A DNA stretch of 64,000 bases from Dipodascopsis uninucleata var. uninucleata. Its lineage: Eukaryota; Ascomycota; Lipomycetes; Lipomycetales; Lipomycetaceae. Positions 44,277 to 57,718 of the stretch are shown in pieces. Below the pieces are notes generated by a model that was given only the letters and a program-made list of their open reading frames with translations, was not told the origin of the DNA and did no database searches. Location: contig JAJLTO010000003.1 in NCBI GenBank assembly GCA_030568195.1, positions 208,501 to 272,500 on the forward strand, given 5' to 3'. A program made the position numbers and the translations under genes. The stretch's first letter is position 1; each line of letters opens with the position of its first letter.

Positions 44277-45278
44277 TCAAATCAAGCTCCTATTTGTTTC
44301 AGTCATGGGGTAAAGTAGTATTGCAAAAGAAATTGCACCTACTATAAGGAGAATGTTATAAGTGATAGTATACCAGCTGGAGCCCTCTAAACGTTCACCT
44401 ATTTTTGGCACACCCATGCAATTGCAGAACGCATGCGCTAATACTGGTGGCCACAAGCTGTCTGTTCGGAGAAAGAGAAACGTTGCATACCATCCAAAAA
44501 CGGTAGTAAATATAAGTTGGATAAAGGATTGTACTACTGCGATTCGAAAAGATGCTGGATCCACCACATATACCTCATATGCATGATGAAGATGCGCTAA
44601 ATAAACAAGATATGTTAGGACAGTAGTTTACGTCGAATGCCGATTATATATCGTCATTAGCCTACCAACACCGAAGTATAATGGACATAGAAATATCGCC
44701 TTAACTGGAGATAGTCCACAAGCTAATTCTATGGAAACAATACAAGCTCTAAACACTAATTCTTCACTAAACGGAGCCTGAGATCAAAAAAAAATTAAGC
44801 ATTAGCTGGAAACTCGTGCGAAAAATATATAAAAAGGTAATCATACAATTACATAATTTCTCCAGCCAACCCAATTACTAAACGTCCATCGTACTTCGGT
44901 TAGAATATTCTTCAAATTTTCTGGTAAGATAGTCTCAAAAACGGGACCTATGAACAGAATTCCCGTGATCCCAATACTCGATCTGATAAGGTCGTTGAAT
45001 GATAAATGATCTATTTTGAATATTTCCACTATTGACTGACCCGAAATATCATTAACGTCTGAATTATATTGCTGATAACCTTCGAGAAACTTCAATGTAA
45101 TGGCTAGACAAATAATGGATCCAATGCTGATCGCAATGACCCGTGCCTGGATGACTTCAGAACTATCTCTAGAGAAGACAAGTGTTGGTCTAGATTTAGG
45201 ATGAACATAGAGCACACCTACATATATCACAGTAAGCAGTGTGCTCATAAGAAATCCGTTAAATTCGTTGAGGATCAT
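44277..45278 (-). CDS. RCE1: CAAX prenyl protease 2 (RCE1)
   Basis: Three exons are inferred: 45278-44847, 44777-44666 and 44596-44277, giving 287 residues. RCE1 is the ER-membrane endoprotease that removes the last three residues from prenylated CAAX proteins such as Ras. Splicing assembles the catalytic motif WRNYVIAPFSEELVFRACIV, with paired Glu and Arg. It also assembles FGVAHLHHAYE with the first catalytic His, whose Ala codon is split across the second intron. The second His lies in PPVLAHAFCNCMGVP. Several hydrophobic segments fit the glutamic-type ABI (CPBP) protease fold. The start ATG at 45278 is followed by a hydrophobic segment. It is slightly shorter than yeast Rce1 (315), mainly at the N-terminus. 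Confidence 0.94.
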
Positions 45279-45539
45279 TGATTCTCATAGTCACTTCTAT
45301 TTAGTACTGTAAGGCGTGTATCTTTGCTAAATAGTTACGACTGGACCCCTTGACTTGTCGCCCAGTTTTCAGTTTAATAAGCTTAAGACAAACAAGGACG
45401 CATATTGTAGAAATTATATATTTACAAACCTAACCCGACGAAGTAGCTAATAAAAATTACTTGGAACAAGATATACAACATATCGGGAAAGCAATTAGAT
45501 AACAAAACAACATCTACTTCAATTGGCATCAAATACATT

Positions 45540-48591
<3,052 letters not shown>

Positions 48592-49787
48592 ATGGCGCGG
48601 TCGTTTGTCATTAAAGTACCTTCCTCGTCTGCAAACATCGGTCCTGGATTTGATGTAGTTGGACTGGCTTTATCCATATGGCTAGAACTGGACGTGAAAA
48701 TTGATGAGAGCATCGAAAATGTACCTCAAAACTGCAAAATTACATACAGCGGAGAGGGTGCCGAAGATTTGCCTAAGGAGGCAGATAGTAACTTGATCAC
48801 CAGAACAGCACTCTATGTTCTGAAGTGCCACAATATCAGACAGTTCCCTGCCACTACTTTTATCCATATCACAAATCCCATCCCACTTGGACGCGGATTG
48901 GGTTCCTCCGGTGCCGCTGTGGTTGCTGGTGTGATGCTTGGGAATGCGGTTGGTCAGCTTGGTCTCTCTAAGAACCGCATGATGGATTACTGCCTGATGA
49001 TTGAGAGACATCCAGATAATGTTACAGCCGCGATGATGGGGGGATTTGTTGGATCATATCTTCGAGAGCTTGAACCCAAAGACATGGAGCGAAAGGATAT
49101 TCCACTTGCTGAAGTGCTTAGTGAGCCCAGTGGCGGTGTGGATACAGGTGCCCAGCCCCCGGAGCCTCCGTATGACATTGGCCGTCATATAAAATTTGGT
49201 TGGGCTAAGGAAATTAAAGCGATTGCAATTATTCCTAACTTTGAATTATCGACAGCTAGTTCAAGAAGCGTTTTACCTACAGTATATGATAAGAAAGATC
49301 TTGTAAGTTTTTGGTTTTCAGATTTTTATTAAATCCGAGGTTAAGAGATACGCATCTGATAGCGGTATTAACGAGTATATAGGTTTTCAACCTCCAGCGA
49401 TTAGCTGTTCTCACAACTGCACTGTCACAATCACCTCCAGATGCAGATTTGATATATCAAGCAATGCAGGACAAAGTTCACCAGCCTTACCGAAAGACTT
49501 TGGTATGGTAATTAATTGTACGATTGAATAGATGCATCTGTTAACAATAGTCTATTTAGATTCCTGGTTTGACTGATATTCTCTCATCCGTTACCCCGAA
49601 GTCACATCCAGGACTTCTTGGTATTTGCCTTTCTGGTGCTGGTCCCACTATTCTAGCTCTTGCAACCCATAATTTCGATATTATTGCTGAGGAAATACTC
49701 ATACGGTTTGCAAAGGAGAACGTACAGTGTACTTATAAGGTTCTTGAGCCTGCGTACGATGGAGCAGTATGTATAGAACAAGAATAG
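48592..49787 (+). CDS. THR1: Homoserine kinase (THR1)
   Basis: Three exons are inferred: 48592-49302, 49383-49502 and 49560-49787, all in phase 0, giving 352 residues. The enzyme phosphorylates homoserine with ATP in threonine synthesis. It is a GHMP kinase: the N-terminus reads VKVPSSSANIGPGFDVVGLA, and the ATP-binding motif is NPIPLGRGLGSSGAAVVAG. The motif ERHPDNVTAAMMGGFVGSYL follows. The second exon supplies VFNLQRLAVLTTALSQ, and the third carries GHMP motif 3, GLLGICLSGAGPTILALAT. Length matches yeast Thr1 (357). It is divergently transcribed from ADE5,7 and converges with the 423-residue hypothetical gene. Confidence 0.96.
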
Positions 49788-50584
49788 TGTTCTATTACTC
49801 TGGAGAAAGTGAATGATGAATCGCGCTTGTTATTATCGTTTCATATCTTTCTCTTCAATTAACGGCTATTTTGAAATGTTCGACTCAGGTTGGCTTTCAT
49901 TCGTATCATGTCTTAGTAGTAAAAGTTTTATCTGTTGTCATATACACACTTATATATAGGAACCAAGTGATTTGAATAGAGGAAATCATATTTTATCTGC
50001 ATTAAGTTTAGTCTCCTATGACGGTCATTCTCAGATTCTTAGTATACTATCATCATCGTTGTCAAAGATCCATTGAAAAAGCGCGAGCAGTTTGATAAGC
50101 AGTTCGCACAATACGGCTCTACCTACATTTCCCTATAAATATATAAATCCATACCTCATAGTTCATCTCTTATCCATTGTCATTATTTTTAATAATCATT
50201 ACATCAAAATCTTGTCATTAATCATTAATCATTAATCGTAATCATAAATATTTGTCAAACTACATGAAACATGAGCTACAGACATCAGTCGATATCGTAT
50301 ATCTCTAAAGATATATAACGAACGAAGGCATTACACTGATAGAGCAAAGCAAACTAACTATGTAATATGCATAGCCATGCTCTTATCACAATTAGAACTC
50401 ACCATTGCATAAGAGGGTATATCAGCAAAAACCAGGGCGTATGACTATTTCGGATGTAGAGATATATCTGCAACAATAACGATATAAATAACAAATACTC
50501 AGCTCAAAGACGAATAGTACTAGAAATTGCAGCTGAATGATTAATTCTACAGAGTCTGGAAAGTACCATACACCGTAACTCATC
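49788..50584. other. 3' flank shared by THR1 and the hypothetical 50585-51975 gene
   Basis: This 797-bp AT-rich convergent spacer contains a short direct reiteration of ATTAATC around 50217-50240. No gene was recognised. Confidence 0.55.
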
Positions 50585-51975
50585 TTAAAATTTCCAAGCA
50601 ACACCTGCCCATATAACTTCGCCTTCGATATTAACCCATGAGTTATCAGATACTATCTCGGAACTAAATGATTCGCGAGAACTATGCATAACGAGTAACA
50701 TGCGGCAAATAACATTTCGAACGTCACATATTGCATGGTGGCAGGTAGAAAGTGCATTCAGATCGTGAATTGCCATAATAGCCATATCTCGTCTTAGTGA
50801 GAGACTATATTGGTTTTCAAATTTATCGTATGTCGGATACAGTTCAAATGTGGAAAGAGATTTCTTTCTTGTCTTCTCAATGGCTACAGAAAGTTTGGTA
50901 TTAGGGTCCAACTTGAGCGTGCGAAGAGCTCTGCTATATTGCTGCCATCTATGATTATTCCATCCATTCCGCTTGTTTAATACTGATTCGTCCCAGTAAA
51001 TATGGACCCCGACGCACTTGTCAGCAGAATTTGATTTCAATGAAGTAATTTTATCCTTCCTACCACCTTGAAAAGCAGAGTAAAATCTATACATTAATTG
51101 GCGGTCGGCAAAGCTTAACTTTTGAGAATCGAGCCCATTTGCTGCAGATACTGTTCCATTAACAATGTCCTCGCGTAATTTCCAGAGATCATTATAACCT
51201 TCTTGAGCCGCTTCGAGTGTTTCTTTTGCATAATCAAGAGTATCAAACAATTTTCCATGCTCGGTTAGCGCATTCGTATTAATGAAGTTATCAGCCAGTG
51301 ACCATCGACGCGTTGATGAACTTATTACAAGGTGTGCTGTGTTATGAGGACAGGGAAGCCTATATTTCGGTGGTGGTGGACGGCAAGATGCCTCTGGCAA
51401 GGGCTCAAAATAATCGGTCCATTTACCATACATCCTATAGCATTGTTACTAACTTAGTACAAGCAGCTCACCCAAACTTTGTTCGGTCATCCAAATATAT
51501 TCTAATGAGTTCATAATAATAATTTAATATTCATGAGTCCTCGTCATACATACCAGTCGCTGTCATCCAAAAAAAACTCTCGTCCTTCTTGCATGGCAAT
51601 TCCATAACTTGTCCAGACATCCATAATTGATTTTAGAAAGTTTTGCTCGCTCCCAGCAAGCTGCACTGTCAATGTCTGCTTGCATTTTGGTCGTGCATCG
51701 TATTCATCACTAGTATATTCAATCAAAGATGAAATATCTTTATAGCTATTTGGGCGAAACAGACGTCTGCTATCCAGACTACATGCGCTAACCTTAGCCT
51801 CAGCAATTTCACATACAGTACCGTATGCTTCTGGTGGAAGAAGACTGCTTGAGTTCACGCCTAGTTCAGTATATAATCGCGATACTTCCGAAGTAAGTGA
51901 CCAAGTGCAACCTGTTGATCCTACCAAGCCAGCAAAGATTGCCTCAATGCGCAAGAAAGTTGACACAGGAACCAT
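50585..51975 (-). CDS. Conserved-looking hypothetical protein, 423 residues
   Basis: I do not recognise this protein. Two exons are inferred: 51975-51554 and 51434-50585; the junction restores DSDWMYGKWTDYFEP with the Trp codon split. It looks globular: mixed hydrophobic pattern, many aromatic residues and no low-complexity run. Notable stretches are FAGLVGSTGCTWSLTSEVSR near the N-terminus, PCPHNTAHLVISSSTRRWSL mid-protein and a C-terminal end with NSWVNIEGEVIWAGVAWKF. There is no clear membrane helix, signal peptide or nucleotide-binding motif. The second half is rich in Arg, Tyr and Trp (NGWNNHRWQQYSRALRTL). It lies between THR1 (convergent) and SERINC (divergent), neither informative. Confidence 0.7.
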
Positions 51976-52965
51976 TTTTTGACTATTCTAGGTTTCTGTT
52001 CTGACTTTGATTCCGGATAACTCAGTATTAGTTTTAAGATCTTTACCAGTAGTAAGTAAATTCAGAAATCCATTCCACGTGTGTGATATTTTAACGATTT
52101 CGACAAAATGTGATTTACTTTACTCTTATATTAACAACCTTTCAACCCGATCACAGTGATATTTCTAGTAGAGGGTGGATTAGATTCACGCCTTGACGTG
52201 GCATGTTTGTTATCAAGTCTTGAGAGATTAATGAATCATTAATTAAAACTATCTTTATTCGTCACTCTTCAAATCTTTGTCGCCGTCGTTTATTATCAAT
52301 TCACATAGGCTTTTATATAGTCATGCAGGTATGATACATTCATTGCAGGTATGATACGTTCATTTCAGGTATGCTAATTGTCATGAAGTGCAATGTATGA
52401 TTTGTGCGAATACCATTCTATCCGTATTGCTTCGCTAGAGAAAAATTATATTCAGCTTTGGTAGAAATCTTCCAAAATTTCTGTCACCACCCATCTCAGG
52501 TTAAATAATATTTGGATAAAAGTTATGCATATCATCAGATATTGACAGATAATTTGGAAATAGTAGTATCAGTGCTGCTGAATGTGTTAAATTTGCCGGT
52601 TCAGGGTATAAAAATCGCAACGTTTAAAGTGCGTCACAAGAATTTAAAATTTAGAACAGCGTAGTATTTTGTGTATGCAAGGACAGGAGTTTTGATCAAC
52701 TGAAGCATTATTATAACACAATAGCCATGATAGAACGCAATCAAAGGTTGTGATCTCATACTTGAGAAAGTATTTACTTGAAAAATTAAAGGCACTGCAA
52801 ATAATTTCTGCTCACAAATTAGTACGCTTGTCCTTACCAATCAATATATGTGCCATAATAGACTCGTGCGAATATTATTCTCGTCTTACACAGCAGTCGA
52901 TCAACAAATCGACGATTCTTTAGCTGAAGCGAGTTTTGCGACCTTAATATCTCTAATACTCTGAA
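51976..52965. other. Divergent spacer upstream of the 423-residue hypothetical and SERINC
   Basis: This 990-bp spacer contains a threefold 20-bp tandem repeat at 52321-52380, listed separately. Otherwise it is AT-rich without a supported gene. Confidence 0.55.
52321..52380. repeat. Tandem repeat, 3 x 20 bp
   Basis: Three diverged 20-bp units follow each other, sharing the core CAGGTATG (at 52326, 52346 and 52366). The first two units differ at three positions; the third is more diverged. It lies in the divergent promoter region between a hypothetical gene and SERINC. Confidence 0.85.
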
Positions 52966-54508
52966 ATGATTGACTGGATTTCATTGTTCATTGCTATAGT
53001 GCTCTTAATGCCGTTGGCATATCTTTTGAGATTCGCTTCGCGACGCGGTGTTCTTCCGTCATCTGTTAATCTCCTGCTTTGCTTCTCTCCCGCCTCTGGA
53101 AGCGAAGTATGCGGCTCGATTTTTGTTGATCTGTCGCCAGATTTAGTTACTAGCATCATATATTCCATTGGTATTGTCGTGAATTCCCTTGTAAGTGGCA
53201 TCTGTAGAGAGCGAGGATATTATTAGTTATTGAAGGGACACCATAGAATAAGCGGCGGTTGCAGCAATGCCACTGTGGACTAATTAAAATTTGGACTCTC
53301 TAGTTTGGGTGGACATTATTACCGGAATCATGGGTATTAGAGCTCATTGATTCTATTAAGGCTACATATGTGAAAGCATGTGTTAGCGAATACTGCTCAG
53401 CATTCGCGAATGTATGTTAAAATGTGATAATTGCAAAATAGAAACTCTCTATTAACAATACTTTGCTGTTCAGGTACATCGAGTGTGTTTCGCTCTTATG
53501 CTTTGTCATCTTATTCTTTGTTTAAGTCTCTTGCGTGTCAGGTCGTTAGGAGACAAGCTAGCAGCGATTCAGAATGGCTACTGGGGATACAAAATCGTAG
53601 CGTGGATTCTACTCCTGCTAGCATCGTTCTTTATTCCTGACATTTTCTTTATTGGATGGGGAACCTATGTATCTCCTATGTTTGCGCTTTTGTTTTATAT
53701 ATATGGACTACTGATCCTCGTAGATTTTGCACAGCATTGGGCTGACTTGTGCCTGAATAAGATAGAGACACTGGACTCCCAGTCATGGAGAGTGATCTTA
53801 CTTGGTTCTACTTTTGGGATATACATTTTAAATATCACTTTAATTATCTTACTTTATATCTTTTTTGGACATATGGAATGTCATAGCAATATAGCTGCCA
53901 TAACTTTGAATCTGGCCTTTATGATATTTGTGTCCGGTGTTTCAGTAAATGCAACTATACAAGAATACAATCCGCAGGCTGGATTGGCTCAGTCAGCTTT
54001 TGTATCACTTTATTGCACGTTCTTGACAATATCAGCACTATCGAGTGAACCGGATGATACAAGATGCTCACCAAAAATGATTTCAACAGCATTTCGAGAT
54101 ATGACTGCTATGTTTAATTCTGGAATCACAGTACTGGCAATTGTTTATCTAACTGCTAATAAACAAGGATGGGCCTACGGCAATTACCGTCAAATTCAAT
54201 ATAGACATGAAATAGACGAGTTTCTAGACGAAGATCTCGGTGATGATAATGAAGCGGTGGACGAAAATGTCATAAGTTATAACTATTCATTATTTCATTG
54301 TATCCTAATTCTGGCATTAATGTGGATTTCCACTCTATTGACTGATCAAATGGGGGATGAGCACTTACCATTTCTACTTATCGCGCGTTCGTCCGCGTAT
54401 GCATGGGCAGAGATTGTAGGATCATGGCTGTGCTTTGGAATGTATATATTCACTTTGATTGCACCGATTATGATGCCGCGTCGGCAGCAGAGAGAAGCTA
54501 GTCTTTAA
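52966..54508 (+). CDS. TMS1: SERINC/TMS1-family membrane protein
   Basis: Three exons are inferred: 52966-53190, 53304-53411 and 53474-54508, in phase 0, giving 455 residues. SERINC proteins are 10-11-helix membrane proteins linked to serine incorporation into lipids and to lipid scrambling. The junctions give SIIYSIGIVVNSLFGWTLLP and then CSAFANVHRVCFALMLCHLI, matching the Tms1 pattern. The diagnostic AAIQNGYWGYKIVAWILLLL and FFIPDIFFIGWGTYVSP follow. Later comes VYLTANKQGWAYGN and an acidic loop (DEFLDEDLGDDNEAVDEN), then the last two helices. The N-terminal exon is less conserved; an in-frame Met about 14 codons downstream could also be the start. It converges with the cap methyltransferase gene, 293 bp apart. 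Confidence 0.92.
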
Positions 54509-54801
54509 TGCTCGAAAGTGTGCTTTTTTCGTTCACTGTGCATTAGGAAAACAACTCAAATGGTTTGGCGCATTTATTGTAATATTAGTCTATTTCATGA
54601 GAAACTAACATTATTTACTTCTACTTTATTTTGGATCTTTCAATTCCTGTTTTGTTGTCTATTATATCAAAACAATTTCTTTTAACATGTTTTTAATAGA
54701 TAATAATGTCAAGAGTAATAGCTCTTCTAGTACTAATAAGAGATCACAACAAATACAACAATAACTGATGCAGATAACAGCCATCTTTAGAAATTTGAAT
54801 T

Positions 54802-56191
54802 CTATCCAGCTAGCTTTTCAAAAGCAAAGGCTAGATATAAGCCAGCAGCCTCGCGTTGGTCACCCTCTATTCCATAAGATCCATCGTCTTTAATAACCTT
54901 CATTCGTCGGCATAGGTCGAACAGTTCTGGAATTTCGCTTGTTTCGTCCTCGAACATTTCGTGAAAACCTTTTCGGTAGATTAGCTCCAGCTTGTAATCT
55001 TCCGCCATGCTATTTAAAAGATATATAGTTAGTGTTAACCAGAACAATATGACGATAAATATGGCGTACTTACGCTCTAAAAATTTCAAATGGCACTACA
55101 TATTCGGGAACGTCATCGACAGCATCGGTAAGAAAAAAAGAATATCTCTGACCAAAAGGTGGTCTGAAGATACCATTTCTTGGGGGATCATTAAAGAACT
55201 TTACCCTGTAAACAGAATTTCCCCATTCTTTTATTCCAGGTTCTAGCTTTAATATATGTTCCGCTAATGCGTCGGAAGAAGGTATTGTGCCAATAAACCT
55301 TCCACCACGGCGAAGTGATCTCGAAACGTTTTCAAGCATCTGGCGCGCTTTCTGCTCTGTCTCAAAAGCATAATGCATACAGAACTGCATAGTCACGATA
55401 TCTACAGGAAACACATGGGATATCATGTCCATAGGAAGATGATTGGTGAGAGGAGTCTAAAATATAGTTTCTTAGTATCAGATCTACTGCTTCATCAGAA
55501 CAAAACGAACTATTCTTTCACTTACACCAAATGCGTCACTCGCAAAAAACTCTGCCCAAAAACGCTTTCGTCGCATAGTCCTGTATCTTTCACGAGCCTG
55601 GTCTACACTAACGTTCGCCACATCTATACCTATGTATCCTTTAATACCTGCTATATCCCATTTCAGTAAATCACCACCCTTTCCACAGCCCAGGTCCAGA
55701 ACAATATCATTTCGAGAAGCAAATCGTCGGATTAATGTAGATTTAATAAAATTATTGAAGGATTTCAATTTGATAATGGGCGATTCCTTTCTTCTGTCAA
55801 TGCCTTGGTCAGGTCTGGCATTATAGTGTTGCTGGACGAGCAGATCATTTGATCGTTTGGCTTGTTCACTCTGAACCCTTTGACGTTCTCGCTCTTCATG
55901 TGCTCTCCACCTTTTACGTTCACGCTCACGATCCTCATCGGTTAGTCTTGCGGATGCTGAAGGACGTTTCAGCTTCCGTGGAGGAGATCTTGGAGGAGAT
56001 TTTAGTGGTCGATATTTGCTAGTATTTGAAGGCCCTGTAGGTTGATTTTCAGCGACTATAACTGGTTCCCTTTTTTTTATTGAACTGCTGTTATTGTTCT
56101 TTAATGATTTTTCAGCGATTTCATTTGACAGAGACACTTCTAACTTAGGCACAGCTGAATTCTCTTCTGGTTCCCGTGTGGAACTGGCCAT
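54802..56191 (-). CDS. ABD1: mRNA cap guanine-N7 methyltransferase (ABD1)
   Basis: Three exons are inferred: 56191-55526, 55456-55074 and 55009-54802, giving 418 residues. The enzyme transfers methyl from S-adenosylmethionine to N7 of the cap guanine of nuclear pre-mRNA. After about 120 charged, disordered residues comes the cap-binding segment [16 protein letters not shown]. The SAM-binding motif is [20 protein letters not shown], with [19 protein letters not shown] next. Exon 2 carries [14 protein letters not shown], then [18 protein letters not shown], and [20 protein letters not shown] with FEIFRA. Exon 3 has [20 protein letters not shown] and ends [18 protein letters not shown], a family-specific end. 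Length is close to yeast Abd1 (436). Confidence 0.96.
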
Positions 56192-56695
56192 TTTATAAAA
56201 TCCCTCTATATTTAGTAAATTAGCGAAACACTGTGCATAAACAATTTTTTTTTTGGTTTACAACTAACCCCAGAATGCTCTTTTATAACTACGAAAATCA
56301 GTTGTAATAGAATTATTGGCTTCGGATGGTTACGCCAACAGTCAATTAGTACTATATAATATATTTCAATAAGAAAATTATTTACATTTAGTATACGACA
56401 GAGTAAATGAACCAGATAGTAACAGAAAAGGTATACATATGTATAATTGATAATATCAGTCATCAATAACATAGTACTTGTTCTCAGATTTATTACCGGA
56501 AGAATCATACCGTTCACTTCTGACTCCCAGCATAACCAAAAAAAATTATATATATATGTAGATAAATAGCAAATATTATACAGGATATCAAACTAAAGCT
56601 TGTAAAAGACAAGAAAAAGGAAGATTGAATGTGTAGATAGAACGGGCTAAACAGACGTTAAAATCCATACAACACAAATGATGCACTTTCTATTC
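56192..56695. other. Spacer between ABD1 start and bL33m stop
   Basis: This 504-bp, very AT-rich spacer holds the ABD1 promoter and the bL33m 3' flank, both on the minus strand. A short TA run occurs at 56549-56557. No gene is supported. Confidence 0.6.
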
Positions 56696-57083
56696 TTAAT
56701 TGAGAGGTCTGCCAAATCCCCACGGCTTCTTGTCAGGCAATCTTCTTCTCTTCTCTTCTTCAAAAAGAACATGCCGTTTTGCTGAATCCAATAGTTAGTA
56801 ATCTAATTTTATATTGGTAGGTGAAAACTCTCAGAAACTCCAATATACATACCGACTGGGTCATATCGGACTTGTTTCATTATTGGAGCCTGACGAGGAC
56901 GGTGGACTGTCTTCGTGTATCCAGTTGCAGCTGTTGAAACCAGCTTAATAAGCGTCAGTCTTCCCTTCTGTTCTACATTATAGAAAACAACAAATTAGTA
57001 CAATTTAATAGCATGAATTTGCCATATTGCATGTCCACTAAATCCATCTCAGAAACCATAGACTTGATCAACTTACTAGCCAT
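56696..57083 (-). CDS. MRPL39: Mitochondrial ribosomal protein bL33m (MRPL39)
   Basis: Three small exons are inferred: 57083-57077, 56972-56853 and 56781-56696, giving exactly 70 residues, the length of yeast Mrpl39. The protein is the large-subunit bL33 homologue of the mitochondrial ribosome. The first coding exon is only 7 nt (ATG GCT A); its GTAAGT donor and the TAG acceptor before 56972 complete MAKQKGRLTLIKLVSTAATG. The middle exon ends MKQVRYDPVA, and the last gives KRHVLFEEEKRRRLPDKKPW before the stop. The segment LVSTAATGY...YDPV.KRHVLF is the bL33 signature. It has no zinc-binding cysteines, as in many mitochondrial forms. An open frame upstream has no in-frame ATG, supporting this start. 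Confidence 0.92.
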
Positions 57084-57718
57084 AATTGCTATGTACAGTG
57101 CACTTCTGATATAGCGAGACGCTTGATCAGACTCAAATAAGTCTACTGTAAATAATTTAAGGATATCTACAACAAATTCCTTTCCGGATTTATCATCTGT
57201 CGACAAAGAAACTTGATCAAATGTCGTGATGCTAGTTACAATCTATAAAGTCCGAAAAAATTATACTGCTTTCAGATGTTAGGGTTTAGTGATATGTATT
57301 CAAATTGCTTTTGATGCTTCTATGGATTACAACCCAATTGCTATTATAGTTCGATATCCATATACTGTTATCGAATATCAATTATAATATCATAATTAAT
57401 GACATTATAAATGATGCGAGAAATTTCTTATGACCATATCAAGCTGAAATTAGAAATTTTTGAGTTAAGATACGCATGGGGTAAATTTAAAAATGATTCA
57501 ATAGTTCTTTAAAAACTACTCAGATAATAGTAAAATATTTAATTTTTGATGAACCTCCCCACTTATTGCAAAAAATTTTCGTGACGTATGAGAAATAAAG
57601 ATAGTAAATAAGATATAGTAATGGTGATAAAAAGAAACACAGCAGTTAATTTAAATCAATAATTTAGTAGACAATGAAATGAAAACATACAAATAACTAA
57701 TCAATCATATAACTTAAC
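57084..57718. other. Spacer between bL33m start and alanine aminotransferase stop
   Basis: This 635-bp AT-rich spacer holds the bL33m promoter and the aminotransferase 3' flank. No gene or motif was recognised. Confidence 0.6.

Noticed and set aside
56973-57206. 77-codon frame upstream of bL33m
   Set aside because: It starts from a non-ATG codon and reads through the bL33m first exon into its intron. Splicing at GTAAGT explains the ribosomal protein instead.
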